From Pipra filicauda (taxonomy: Eukaryota; Chordata; Aves; Passeriformes; Pipridae), in assembly GCF_003945595.2 (NCBI RefSeq), contig NW_024104302.1, positions 1,754,408 through 1,818,407 of the forward strand: a stretch of 64,000 nt of DNA, in the 5' to 3' direction. The notes under the pieces are model-generated. The model searched no databases, was not told where the DNA came from, and saw nothing but the letters and a program-made list of their open reading frames with translations. Position 1 is the stretch's first letter, and each line of letters opens with the position of its first letter. Positions 20,501 to 31,800 of the stretch are shown here, one piece after another. A program made the position numbers and the translations under genes.

Positions 20501-22248
20501 GGGTCACTGTCAAACACCTTGCTCCAGGCTAGGGGTTTCTGCCCCCCTCAGAGGACCCCCTCCCACAGGGACCTCAGGACTCCCCCCTACCCAGTTGCTG
20601 CCCTGCTGGAAGAAGGGTTTCCAGCTGGTGGGGTGGTCTCCATAGAGCACGATGTAGCGTGTCAGCCAGTCATAGGTGTTGAAGGTTCCCTGCGTGGCCA
20701 CCGCGTTGATCCGGTGCTTTTGCATCAAGTCGATCTGGAGCCAGGGCTGCTTGTCCCGGGGATCGGGGGACCAGCCGCTGGTGCCTGTGGGGGAGCTGCT
20801 CAGCTGATCCCACAGCCCTGCTCCCAGTGGCTCCCAGCTGAGCGGGGGCTTCTTGCTCGGCCCCACCCCAGCACCCGACTGGATTCCTCAGCCCTCGCCG
20901 AGGACCCTCCCGGCCCACGTGCCCCGCCCAACCTGCGTCCCGATCCTGCAGGGGGACTCACTGTGCAGCCGGGCAAAGCTGGGCGAGTAGAAGATGTTGT
21001 ATCTGGAGGAGGCACCGATGGAGTAGGAGTAAAGGGGAGCGACGAGCTCATCGTAGCATGGTCCTGTGGGGAGAGTGGGGCTGGGGGCGTGCTCGGGGCA
21101 CTGAGCTGGGCAGTGCCCCTATGGAAGCTCTCCCGACCCGGCCCTGCAGACTCTGAGGGCTCTGGGGACCCCTACAGATTCTGTGGGCTCTGGGGACCCT
21201 GCTGCCTCTGAGGGCTTTGGGGACCCCGCGGCCCCCTCGGGCCGGCGGCGCGGCGGGCCCGCTCCACTCTCCCCTCCCACTGCAGCGGAGCTGACACACC
21301 TCTGCGGGCCCCGGCGCCCGCACCAGCCGCCTCTGCACTGACGTGGGCGACGGGACCCCCCGTCCCGCCCTGCCCCGCCCTGCCGGGTCACAGTCCCTCG
21401 TGGGAGCCCAGGGGGTCCCGTGCAAACCCTCGCGGCACCGGCAAAAGACGCTCTGACGGGGTCGGAGTCCCGAACCCCTCTCACAGGGTTCCCCCGGCCG
21501 TGTCGGACGAAACCCGGGGAGTCCACGAGCACCCCCAGCTCTCACTGCAAGGCTTGTGCTCCATCGCCCCCCGGTCCACCGCCCCCCATCCCCCCACCTC
21601 CATCCCTTTTCGCCCCGACCCTGGGGAAAGGGGCCAAGGGTCCCGGCTCCGGGGGCCGCAGGGAACTGTCCAGTGCGGCCCAGACCTCGCCCATCCCCGT
21701 GCCCGAGCAGATGCCCTAAGCCCCGGTACCGGGCCCGGCCCGGTTCAGCCCCGCGGCGGGGTCGGCCCGGCGGGCGGCGGCGCTGGCCGAGGTGCTGGTG
21801 GAGCCCGGCAGGTCCGGCGGGGCGCCCCCGCTCGCCTCGGCATCCCCGGGCATCCCGGATCCTCGGGGCATCCCGGCTCCCCCGGTCCCCGGAGGCTGCG
21901 GGCGGGCGCGGTTCCGCCGGCGGTGGCGGGGCTGCTGGGGGCCGCCCCGGGCGGGGCGGGGAGGGGGAGAACCCGGACGCCCGTGTCCGGCGGTGACCTT
22001 GAGGACGATGCGGACCGGGGCAGTAGAGGAAACCGAGGGATGCCCGGGGGAGAACGGGGGATGGTCGTGAGAGCGGGGTTGCGGGGGCGGCTCAGGGATG
22101 CGGGGCCAGGGTGGCAGGCGCGGTCCCGCAGTGCGGAGCGGCCGCTCCCGGGACTGCGGCTCCACTTACGTGCCAGGCAGCCGGGGCCGGGGCGCAGGAA
22201 GCCGACGCAGGCGGCGAGCAGGAGCCCGAGGAGGCGGCGGGCGCCCAT
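14577..22248 (-). CDS. CNTNAP1: CNTNAP1 (Caspr/paranodin), paranodal axon-glia adhesion protein
   Basis: CNTNAP1 is a neurexin-family membrane protein that pairs with contactin at paranodal septate junctions. Twenty-four exons join in phase to 1304 aa (1384 in human): 22170-22248, 20962-21063, 20591-20784, 20342-20489, 19939-20142, 19686-19870, 19456-19599, 18860-19121, 18633-18782, 18394-18565, 18199-18305, 17974-18093, 17630-17833, 17397-17553, 17113-17240, 16814-16981, 16519-16737, 16202-16441, 15891-16127, 15590-15717, 15379-15472, 15025-15258, 14855-14902 and 14577-14767. Order: signal peptide (1-24), discoidin F5/8C (30-175), two laminin-G, EGF, fibrinogen-like, laminin-G, EGF, laminin-G, one membrane span (about 1235-1260) and a short tail. 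The tail keeps the protein-4.1-binding start ([14 protein letters not shown]) and the [10 protein letters not shown] end. The mammalian PGY repeat and proline-rich tail are missing. The donor at 19455/19454 (GTCCAG) is weak. Confidence 0.96.
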
Positions 22249-22500
22249 GCTGAGCGCCCCGAGCGCCCTCGACGCCGCCGCTCCCGGTGCTGCAGCCGCA
22301 CGGCGGAGCGGGGCCGGCGGCTCCGCCCATGGGGCGGGGGGGGAGGCCGGGACCGGGCCGGGGGGGCGCGGGGGCCGGGCTTGGCGCAGCGCAGAGCCCT
22401 GGCCCCCCTCGCCGCCCCCCGGAGCAATGCTCCAGCCGGCCGCCCGATTCCTCCGGTCCTCGGCCCCACGGGGTGCCGGCCGCCTCGGGCTGCACCGGGA
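22249..22500 (-). promoter_or_regulatory. CNTNAP1: CNTNAP1 CpG-island promoter and 5' UTR
   Basis: The sequence immediately upstream of the CNTNAP1 ATG (minus strand, start at 22248) is very rich in G, C and CpG, with several GC-box-like runs near 22330-22375. No TATA box is visible. The exact transcription start is not determinable. Confidence 0.45.
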
Positions 22501-25500
22501 CACGGCTCCCGGCCTCGGTGGGCTCGCGGGGGGGTGCACGGGCATAGCGAGGCCGTGCAGGAACTCCTCTGGCATCCCCGGGAGGTTCCTCTGCAGCGCC
22601 TGGCCCTTGTCGAGCCCCGAGCCCCCCCAGCCCTTATTCCCTTGCAGCCCCGGTCTGGAAGGGGGGTCGGAGCGGTGCCCACAGCCCCCCCGCAGCAGAT
22701 GTGGCGGCGGTTTGTAATCAAGCCACAGATTAAGGCCTTCAGGTCTCCGGGTCGCTGCTCTCTCCAGTGGTGCAGAAGAAGGGATTTAGCCCGTGTCTGC
22801 TCCCAAACAATCCCCAGATGCCCACAGAGAGGCCGGGGGGGCTGGCGACTGCCTGCCCTACATACACCTACAAACCCTCTGTGCCCCGTGTCCCCTGGCC
22901 CCTCAGGAGCAGGAGACCCACTCTCCCAGGAGCCCTAAGCAGCTCTGAGGGATGGAGATGCCCCAGCAGCTGCTGGGTCCATGCTTGCTCTGGGCGCTGG
23001 GCAGGAGCTCGGCAGGGCAGCTCCACACCACTGGCTCTCAGCAGGGCAGCACAGCCATGACCTGCGGGTACCCAGTGCTGGGGCTCCTTCCTGCCCAGGC
23101 AGAGTCGAGACCTGGGCTGGGGAGTGAAAGAGGGAACAGAAAGCCCCAGGTGTGGTGGGGATGATGTGGGACAGCCAGTGGTGCACCGAGAGTTCTGCTA
23201 CCGGGAGCTGGAACCATGTGCCAGGGTCATTGGCACCTGCCCTCCTGTCCCCCAGACCCCAGCAGTGCTTTCGGGTCCATCCCCAGGAAAGGCACAGCCC
23301 ACCTGACCTTATCCTGACACCCCTGGGTGCTACCTGCTCTGGCCACAGCCCCCATGTTCTCTCCTTGTGCTGAGTCAGGTCTGTGACAGCCCCGGTGGGG
23401 ACATGCGGAGTCCCTGATGTGCTGTAGGGCCAGCATTGGCCCCGGGACTCTCCTCCCTCTCCTTCCCCCAGGATGCAGGGTGTAGGATGGCACCCCCTGA
23501 GCCAGCACTGGGCAGAGGTCTGCAGCCACATCCCTGCACTGCAGAAAGAGCAGGGGAGGGGAAATGACCCTCCAGCAAAGAGCTCTGGGGAACCCCCAGG
23601 GACTGGAGGCCTCTGCCCAGTCACTCTCCAGCCAGGGCACAGCAGCTCCACAGCTGCACAGCCCCATAGCTAGTGCCTGGGACCCCACACCCGTCTGGAG
23701 GCAGCAGGAGGGCCGAGGGCAGAGCTGGGATAAGCCGCAGCAAAGACTGATGTAGCGGGGGAGAAAGGGGGATTGAGGGATTACTGTGGCAAACGGCTGG
23801 GAGCCTGTTAAAGCTGGGGATCAATTTGCTCTCCCCTGGGAAGTGGAAAGTGGGGCCTCTGCCCCACAGGAACTAATCTGCTTCTCAACGAGGAGCTGGG
23901 AATTTTGTTGTCAACAACCAGCAACATGCCTGCCCAGAGCCACAGGGGTGCAGGGGCACAGGGGCCTGGGGTTGCAGGGATGCAGAGTGCAGGGCCAGGC
24001 TGGGACCTCTGGGTGGGAGGTACAGCCTGCACTAGCAGCCACCCCAGCTCCTGGAACCACCATGTTTCCATCAGGATGAGATGATCCTGGACCAGACATG
24101 GCTCTGCTGATCCCACTTGAGCAGCATCCTTCCTATGCCCAGCTAAGTGCCAGCCCACAGCAGCATACACTTAATTTCTTGGCCCTATTCCCTCTAGCCT
24201 CCCCTCCAGACCTGCAGAGGAGCCACCAACAGCCCCAGGGTGGGCTGGGGTCTCCTGCACATGCTGTGTACCCTTGGCCAGACGCCGTTCCCCTGGCTGG
24301 GTGCTCCCAGGCTTGGCCCACAGTCCTGCATGACAGGGACTGAGTGGAGCTGCTATTTCTGTCTCCAGCATGCAGATGTAAAAGATGCACAAAATAAAAG
24401 ATTCAGGACAGGCTCCGGAGGGGAGCCACCTCACCTTCCTCCATGGGGCTGGGTCTGTGCTCTGCACTGTTTTCAGTATCAGAAGAGGCACGTGGTCAAA
24501 CCACAGGTTACAGAGCGCTGAGACATCAACAGCTCCAGACCCACCGAACACGGGAAAGGTCCTGCTGTGCAATGCAGAAACAGGTGAGAGGCTGTGGGGT
24601 GAGGGGTTTGCTGGGGGCAGGAACCCCCTCACTGTCTTTTCTTATGTTTTTTAGATAGTTTTCTTGTGAACCCTGTGGGTTTGGGCTGAAAGGCAAAACC
24701 CTATGGAATCCGGGCAGTACCTGGTGTTCCGGTTCCCTGGGGCCTAGAGCAGGGAAGGAGCTAGGAGAGCTGCTGGAGAGTTATCTTTCCCTGACACTGC
24801 ATTCAGATCCCACCTGTGGCCCCAGAGCAGGTGGGGGGGCTCAGGCCCAACTGCCTGGACTTGCTGACATGGGCCAGAGTGAAATTGCTGTTAGGAGACT
24901 GCTCTGAGTCAGAGCTGTGTCAGATCCTGACATCCATGGCAATGGGGTCCCAGCTGTTCAGTGCCAGGCTGCAGTGCTGTCCCACTGCCCCAGAGCAGGG
25001 CTGAGCAGCTCTGTGCGCAACTGCCTGCAACATGTGCGAGGCAGTGGGATGCCCTGGGACCTCCCTATCTGGGGCCAGGGCCAGGGAGTGTGGGGCTGTG
25101 TCTGCACTGGGATCCCCAGGGTGGTGCATGGGTGGGTGGGTGGTTTGGCCACCCAGGGATGGTGGTGCGGAGCCCCAAGACCCGACTGCCCAGGGCAGCC
25201 AGGGCTGTAGGCTGGGTGCTGATCCCCAGGGGATGCTGGAGCAGCTCCCCAGGCAGGTGCAGGATTAGTCTGTGGGACGTGGTGCTGTGCTGGGGACGTC
25301 GTAGCCGGGGTCACGTCCCTTCACCAGCTCTGCATCACAGGCAGCTGCTCGGGAAGTGTGCGGTTGCTCTTGCAATGACTGAGCATGGTGAACCTCCCAC
25401 TGCTGCGGGGTGGGTGTGAGACAAACCACCCTGCACGTGGGGCTGGGGACTGGGGGCTGTGCACGCCCAGGCTCCCCGAGGTGGGGTTGGGTGGAGAAGG

Positions 25501-25583
25501 GCTGCCCTCCCTGGGTGTGGTGCTGCACCCTGTGGCCGGGCTGCCACCACCGAGCCCTCTTCATTCAGTCTCCCTCTGTGCAG
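22501..25583. other. Gene-free interval between CNTNAP1 and CCR10
   Basis: About 3 kb separate these divergently oriented genes. Open frames are present on both strands but none resembles a known protein, and none has convincing splice sites in phase. An isolated AATAAA is at 24393-24398. The interval could hold distal promoter or 5' exons of CCR10 or CNTNAP1. I see nothing decisive. Confidence 0.5.
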
Positions 25584-25613
25584 GCAACCCCCAGCCCCAT
25601 CTCAACGGAGCTG

Positions 25614-26666
25614 ATGGCCACCACCGAGTTCTACTCCTGGGAGGACGAGTACTCGGGGGAGGCTGGCATGCTGCCCGAGCTCTGTGAGAAGCAGGCAGTT
25701 CAGGGCTTTGCCCGCACCTTCCAGCCTGTCGTCTACCTGCTGCTCTCACTGCTGGGCACGGTGGGGAATGGGCTGGTGCTGCTCACACACACCCGCTACC
25801 GCCGGGCACACAGCGTCACTGACGTCTGCCTCCTGCACCTCGCCCTGTCTGACCTCCTGCTGCTCCTGACTCTGCCCTTTGCCGTCACTGACACGCTGCA
25901 GGGCTGGTCCCCAGGTACGGCCGCCTGCAAGGCACTGCAGGGTCTCTACGCCCTCAATTTCTACAGCGGCTTCCTCTTCCTCACCTGCATCAGTGTGGAC
26001 CGCTATGTGGTCATCGTGCAGGTCCCGGCCGCCTGCCGCCTGCGTCCCAGGGCTCGCCGCCACGGCTGGCTGACAGCGGGGCTGGCCTGGCTGCTGGCCA
26101 CGCTGCTGGCACTGCCCCAGTTCATCTACAGCCAGGCAGAGCAACACCAGGACCTCCGGCTCTGCCGAGTCGTCTTCCCCCATGTGGTCTCACGGGTGGC
26201 CCGGGGGGCCACCAACCTGGTGCAGGTGGTGCTTGGATTTGTGGTGCCCTTCCTGGTGATGGCGAGCTGCTACACGGCTGTGGCACGTACGCTGCTGGCG
26301 GCCCGTGGTGCCCAGCCCCACCGGGCACTGCGAGTGCTGCTGGCCCTCGTGCTGGTGTTCGTGGCCCTGCAGCTACCCCACAGCCTGATGGTGCTGCTGG
26401 ACGCGGCCGAGCTGCTGGCCAGCTGGGAGGTGAGCTGCGCCCAAAGCCGCCGCAAGGACTTGGCGCTGCTGGTCACGGGTGGGCTGGCATACCTGCGCTG
26501 CTGCCTTAACCCGCTGCTCTACGCCTTCCTGGGCCAGCGCTTCCGTCGGGAGCTGTGGCTGCTCGCCAGCGATGCCGGCTGCGTGGGGCCCCTCGAGCCG
26601 CGCTGTCCCGGCTGTCCCAGTCCCCGCCGGCGGACATCGCTCTCCACATACCTGGATGTGGTGTAG
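25614..26666 (+). CDS. CCR10: CCR10, C-C chemokine receptor type 10
   Basis: CCR10 is a seven-transmembrane class A GPCR for CCL27/CCL28, used by skin- and mucosa-homing lymphocytes and plasma cells (family knowledge). The 350-aa protein (362 in human) has the chemokine-receptor cysteines C24, C105, C184 and C275, a DRY motif at 129-131 (DRYVVIV), NPLLY at 299-303 at the end of TM7, and the conserved 'GFLFLTCIS' TM3 and 'LLVTGGLAYLRCCLNP' TM7. The acidic, Tyr-containing N-terminus (FYSWEDEYSGE) suits tyrosine sulfation. I chose the ATG at 25614 because it aligns with the family N-terminus. The frame stays open 68 codons further upstream to 25410, and an acceptor-like site ends at 25583, so an extra 5' coding exon is possible. 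Next to CNTNAP1 and PLEKHH3, as in human. Confidence 0.94.
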   Translation: MATTEFYSWEDEYSGEAGMLPELCEKQAVQGFARTFQPVVYLLLSLLGTVGNGLVLLTHTRYRRAHSVTDVCLLHLALSDLLLLLTLPFAVTDTLQGWSPGTAACKALQGLYALNFYSGFLFLTCISVDRYVVIVQVPAACRLRPRARRHGWLTAGLAWLLATLLALPQFIYSQAEQHQDLRLCRVVFPHVVSRVARGATNLVQVVLGFVVPFLVMASCYTAVARTLLAARGAQPHRALRVLLALVLVFVALQLPHSLMVLLDAAELLASWEVSCAQSRRKDLALLVTGGLAYLRCCLNPLLYAFLGQRFRRELWLLASDAGCVGPLEPRCPGCPSPRRRTSLSTYLDVV

Positions 26667-26907
26667 GGGCACAGTGCCTCCAGCCACGGCAGGAGCCAGC
26701 GCCCCGGGGCTCGGCCCCTCCGTGACTCCCCGGGGAGAGCCCTGCCCATACATGGGCTTGCCCCGGCAAGCAGCCTGGCGCAGGCAGCCCTAGACAATCC
26801 ACACGGTGATTGCACACTCGTGGACAGAGGGAAGAGCATCTCCACAGCACCTGCATGTCCTGAGAGTGCCTTCAGTGCCCAGTGACCCGCCGGGACAGGG
26901 GTCCCCA

Positions 26908-27027
26908 CAGTGTCACACGTGCTCCCGGGGAACCCTGCAATATCACGCGTGTTCTGGGGGGATCGTCTAATATCACGCGTGCTCCGGGGGGGCCATGCAA
27001 TGTCATGCGTGCTCTGGGGGTCCGTGC
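26908..27027 (+). repeat. Four-copy 30-bp minisatellite in the CCR10 3' UTR
   Basis: A unit containing 'tatcacgcgtgctccggggg' recurs with an exact 30-base period. The conserved TCACGCGT-like cores are at 26913, 26943, 26973 and 27003. Copies differ at several positions, so the array is not recent. It lies between the CCR10 stop and its polyadenylation signal. Confidence 0.85.
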
Positions 27028-27094
27028 GGTGCCGGTGAGCTGAGTCGGTGAGTGCAACAGCGGGGCCAGGCAGGCAGCTGGTTCTCACTCTCAC

Positions 27095-27100
27095 AATAAA
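27095..27100 (+). terminator. CCR10: CCR10 polyadenylation signal
   Basis: AATAAA lies about 430 bases after the CCR10 stop codon and is the first canonical signal downstream. Confidence 0.7.
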
Positions 27101-27115
27101 CCTCAGTCGAGTCCC

Positions 27116-28599
27116 GGTGGGCGAGCGCCATCTCCGTCCGGGCCGGGGCTGCCCTGCGGGCTCTTGCGGGACAGGAGCTCGGGGCCGGGTGGCGGCCCTG
27201 TGGCCACCGGCGCTGGCGGGCGATGCCTGCAGGAGGCAGCAGAACCTCGCTCTTCCTGCCCGCCCGCTGCCCGCCCTCTGCCTGCTCGCTGCCCGTCCCC
27301 TGTTCACCCTCTGCCCATCCCCAGGGCCGGAGAGGCAGAGACTCCCCAGAAAAGCCCACCCTGGGTCCGACTGGAAATCCCATCCCGGGGCGGGGGCAGA
27401 GGGACGTACCTCTCCCCTCCTCACTCCCCCCACGAACTCCCGTGCCCCAGCACATCTCGGCCCGGCGGCTCCCCGGGGCCAGGGTGGTGCGCTGGAGCTG
27501 GCCCGGCCAGACGCCCCCGGGCTGGCACATGACTAGCGGCTCACGGCCACGGGCCGGCAGCACCGGGGCCGTGCGGTGCCTCATGTTCCGGGCCTGGCTG
27601 AAGAAGCACTCTGGGGTGCCGGAAGCAGCACCAGGCCTGGCTAGGGTGCAGCCTCTCATGGGATCTCCCAGCAGAGCTGGGCATGCAGGGAAACACCTTC
27701 ATGGGGCTGGAAGCTGCTTCATGCTCACCCCCTGCTCTGCTTGGCATTAACCCAGCACTCGACTGGGAGAAGGCATCCCGGAACCTTCACCTGCTGCTGG
27801 GCCAGAAATGTGGTTACTGCTGACTCAGCAGATGCAGAGCCGTGGTGATGGTGTTCCCCTCAGCCGGTGGGGAGCAAGGGCCAGATCAGACAGTACCCGG
27901 CCAGGCAGCACAGCTGCCCCCGCTGCCCTCTCAGCCTGTGGTCTCGAGTGGTCCCGATCCCTTTCTCTGCTGTCCCCATGGCTGGCAGGCTCTGCCCAGT
28001 GCCCGTTGCCGTCCCGGCTGTGTGGCCGACCCCACAGCGGGGCTCAGCCCCCTGCACAGCCCGGCGCAGGCTGCGTGGGAGGTGAACTGGCAGCCGGCGC
28101 TTCCTGCCTGCGCATCCCAGCACCCGGGTTCCCAGGGACGACGGTGACCCAACAGCTGTAGCAAAACCAGAGCCTTAACCCCTTCTGGGGCTCTGCGAGC
28201 AGGGCCAGGGCCCGGGAGCTGCCACAGCACCCAAGGCTCGAGGGGCCGAAGGGCCCAGGGCTAAGCTGAGCCGCGTCGCTGTAGCACCGGGTGTGAGTCC
28301 GCCACGAGCCCCTTCTGCCAGCTCCTCTGTGGAAAGGCGCCACGAGGGCCGGCAGGTCAGCCCCGACCGGGCACGGTGCCCTCCTGCCCACGGTACGAGC
28401 ACGGAGCCCCGGTTGCTGCCCGCTGGCACACACTTGGCACAGCACCGGGCTGAGCCGCCATCCCGGGACGGGCGCGAGTGCTGCCGCACGCAGGAGCCAG
28501 GGCGGCACATGGTGCTGGTGCCGCGGGGCAGGGCAGGGGCCCGTGGCCGGTGCCGGTGCCCCACCAGGTGCGGGGGGTGCCCGGTGCGCACCGCCGGTG
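27116..28599. other. CCR10-PLEKHH3 intergenic interval
   Basis: About 1.5 kb of GC-rich sequence. The long open frames on both strands are Arg/Pro/Gly/Ala-rich and match no family I know. No coding exon is recognised. The right part grades into the PLEKHH3 CpG island. Confidence 0.5.
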
Positions 28600-28857
28600 G
28601 CGGCTCCAGGAGCCCCGGCCCCGCGCTCCCCCCGCCCGGCCGCTGACGCAGCGGCGGCCCCGCCGCTCCGGGCGCTGGCTCCGCCCCGGGCCGCTCGCAG
28701 CGATTGGCGGCGGCCGGTGACGCGCGGCCCGGCCCGCCCGGGGCGGCGGCGGGGCCGGTCCCGGCGGCGGTGGCGGCCGGTGCGCGGGGCGGGCGGGCGG
28801 CGGGCTGGTCCCGTCGCGTCCCGGTGCCGGTGCCGTCCCGTCGGTGCCGGCGGGGCG
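28600..28857 (+). promoter_or_regulatory. PLEKHH3: PLEKHH3 CpG-island promoter and 5' UTR
   Basis: Very dense CpG with an inverted CCAAT box (attgg, 28703-28707) about 150 bases before the ATG, and a GC-box-like 'ccgccccgggcc' just upstream of it. No TATA box is visible. Confidence 0.5.
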
Positions 28858-31800
28858 ATGCCGTTCCCGGGCGGGCTGTGGTGGCTGCTGTGCTGCCGGC
28901 GGGGTTTCACGCTGCTGCGGCGAGACTACGGCGAGGCGGAGCGGGAGGCGGACGGCGAGGCCGAAGAGGAGGAAGAGGCGTCCTTCGAGCTCCGCACCCA
29001 GGGAGACCAGGTGGGGTCCGCACCAGTTTCGGGACGGCCATCGAGAGGCGCACCGGCGCCGCGGCGGGACCGGTGGCGCGCGACTCTCCGATCCCGGCCC
29101 GGTCTCCGCCGCCCGGTCCTGTCCCCGCCGCTCCCGCCTCCCGGGGTGCCCTTGGCGCGTCCCCGTCGCCGCCCGTGGGGTCCCGCGGTTTGTGGGGGGA
29201 AGTCATCCCGGCGGGTGCGGGCGGGCGCGGGAGGTCCGGGGCCCACGGGGCAGGGCCGGAGATTGCGGGGCTCGCTGCCGGCTGGGTCTCGGCGTGGGGC
29301 CAGTGCCTCGGCGGCGGGACCCGGCGCCCATCAGCTGCTGGGGTGCAGTCTGAGCCGGGCGCTGCCTGCTCCTGCTTGCTCCAGCCCGCGCTGCCCGCTC
29401 CTCGGGGCGGGGGCCGCGGGGCTGCCGTGCCAGAGCCGTGCCAGACCCACACCGGCCCGGTGTCGCTGGCCGGTGTGCGGAGGAGCCCCGCACTGCCCCG
29501 CCGGAGCGGGCCGGGGCTGTCCCGGGAGCACGTGCCGGGCGCGGGGAGCGGGCCTGGATCTCCCTGCTCCGGCTGCTTCCTCTCTGGAGGAAGCGGAGCG
29601 GCGGAAACCGGCGCTTCCTCCGGCCGGGCTGTGTGTGGGACGGCTGATAGCGCGGGGGAAGCCCCGGCTCCCGGGGGGCCTCCTGCCCGTCCCGGCGCGG
29701 TCTCCTGCACCCAGGGCCGCGGGGCCGAATCCCAGCCCGGGAGGGACACAGTGGGTGGTGACAGCCCTGTCCCGCTTGCTGCGGCTCCTCTCCGCTGGCC
29801 GTTGCAGGGGCTGCAGCACGGCCCTGGTAGCAGGTCCCCTTCCCTAGCAGTGCCAGGCCCTTGGGATGGTGGGCAGTGGGGACGGTGGCAGGGCTGGAGC
29901 AGAGCCCTCTGGGAACTGGTGGCAGTGCCAAGGGCATGACTGTGGCAGGAGCTGTCTTTGGGCTTCCCGCATCCCAAGGGCCACACTGGCTCCGGAGGGC
30001 CGGGCTGGCGTGGGCGGCTGGTGACGCCAGCTCCCTGGGGAGCCCTTTGCCGTGGCCAGGGGGTCCTTGGAAACCCACAGTGCTGGCTGCCCCTTCCTGG
30101 GAGCGTGGGAGCTGCCATGACTCCTCTCCTGTTTATTTATATCCCTGAGAAGGAGCCGACAGCCACCGCCGCCTGCTCCGGACTGCCCACGAGAAACTGG
30201 GCACTGTCTCCGTGCCCACAGCCCTGAGGAGCATGTGGGGCCCTCCCCAGTCTCGGCAGCGGGACAGTGGCTTGAGGTGCTGGCCCTGTGCACAGGCACC
30301 AGCACTATGTGACAGGTGCCCTTAATGCCACGGGTCAGTGGTGCCTGGCCCTGCCCCATGGCGCAGCCGTACCTGCGGCAGCTCCCCCCTGCCTGTCACT
30401 ATTTTTAGTATCTGTCTCTTTTTCTTGGCGTTGTGTGGCGTGCTCTGGCCTGTCATGCCTCTGGCTGCCCTATTGGGCTGCAGCTGGCAGGAGCTCCTGT
30501 TCATCTCCTGGGACAGCATCGCTGTGTCCCCGCACCCCGCTCTGCCAGGGTGCCCGGCTCGACTCGGTGCCTGACAGTGCCTGGGCTCTGCCTCATGTCC
30601 CAGCACGTGTGCCAGGCTCATCACGTGAGCGGCACCATCCATGTCAAGTTGTGCTGTGCGAGGAGGAACCGACCCTGTCCCGCTGCAGGGCCAGGGACTT
30701 CCCAGTGCCGCGTCCCACCGCCGCGGGCAGGAAGTCAGCAGCCCCATTACAATGGGACTTTGTGCCGTAAGCGTATTACTCAGCACTGACCTTGTGCAAT
30801 TCTGCACGGTATTCAGCCGGCCGGGTCAGCTGAGGACACACGGCCAGCACGCCTGCTGGCTGCCCCCACATCCCCGGGGTGCCCCAGCTGCAACCCTGGC
30901 CCCTGCCACAGCCATGGGGGCACTGAAGCTCCTGCCCCATGGCAGCAGGATGCGAGCCTGTCCCTCTGGGTCTGGAGCTGGGTTGGCAAGGAGGCACACA
31001 GTCAATGGGGGGATGGCCAGGAGCACCAGTTGATGACCAGGGGGCTGAGACGTCTTCTTCCTCCCCAGGGATCCCTGGAGGTGAGCCTGAGCCAGCCCAC
31101 TCGTAGCAGCAGTGGCTCAGAGCGGTGAGTGACCCCCTGCCTCTGGTCTGCTGGGCATCCCATCGTGTGCTGCGCAGGAGCTGGGGGACTGGCATGTTGT
31201 GGGAGGTTGCCCTGGTGCTGGTGTGCGCTGAGCATCAGGCTGTGTCACTCTGTCAGGCAGAGCAGAGATGGCAGAGCTGGGACTGCCGTGCTTGTCCCCA
31301 TCCCTGGCGCATCCTCAGGCATGTCTCCATTCCTCTGCCATGGCAGATAGCTTGACTGCCGCAAGCTTAGCCAGTGGGGCTGTGCGTGACTCTTCCTGTG
31401 CCAGGAGGCTCTTCTGGACCATGTCCATTGGCAGAGGCTGTGCCCTGGGGCGGTCTATGCTGGGGAAGATGGGGGGCCGGGGCACAAGGGCCTGCTCGCT
31501 CCCTGTCCTCCCAGTACTGACGCTACTGCCAACATTCCTTCCTGGTTGTTCATTTTCCGAATTCCTTGGCAGGGCCACGACTGCAAACAGCTTATTTTTA
31601 GCCAGGGTCATCTGCACCCGATGACTCTGCCGTGTTCCCACCGCAGGGCTAGGGTGCCCAGAGCCCCTCAGGACCCAGCTCACCCCAGCCCCTGGGCCAG
31701 CTCCTGTTCAAGGATTGTGGGAGACACACGTGGGCACCCCGAACTCAGCCCTGTGTTGTCCCCAGGTCCCTGCTTGTTGCAGAAGAGATGCGCAGCCTCA

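Noticed and set aside
21500..22717. 405-aa plus-strand open frame over CNTNAP1 intron 1 and promoter
   Set aside because: It is antisense to a well-supported CNTNAP1 first exon, low-complexity, and has no homology. It is an artefact of high GC.
22501..25583. Possible hidden gene in the CNTNAP1-CCR10 gap
   Set aside because: No open frame resembles a protein family, no phase-consistent exon chain was found, and the only AATAAA (24393) has no coding sequence before it.
28543..29939. Two overlapping plus-strand frames of more than 400 aa around PLEKHH3 exon 1, and a 403-aa minus frame
   Set aside because: The correct PLEKHH3 frame uses only 51 codons before its donor. The long frames are Gly/Arg/Ala/Pro-rich shadows of the CpG island.
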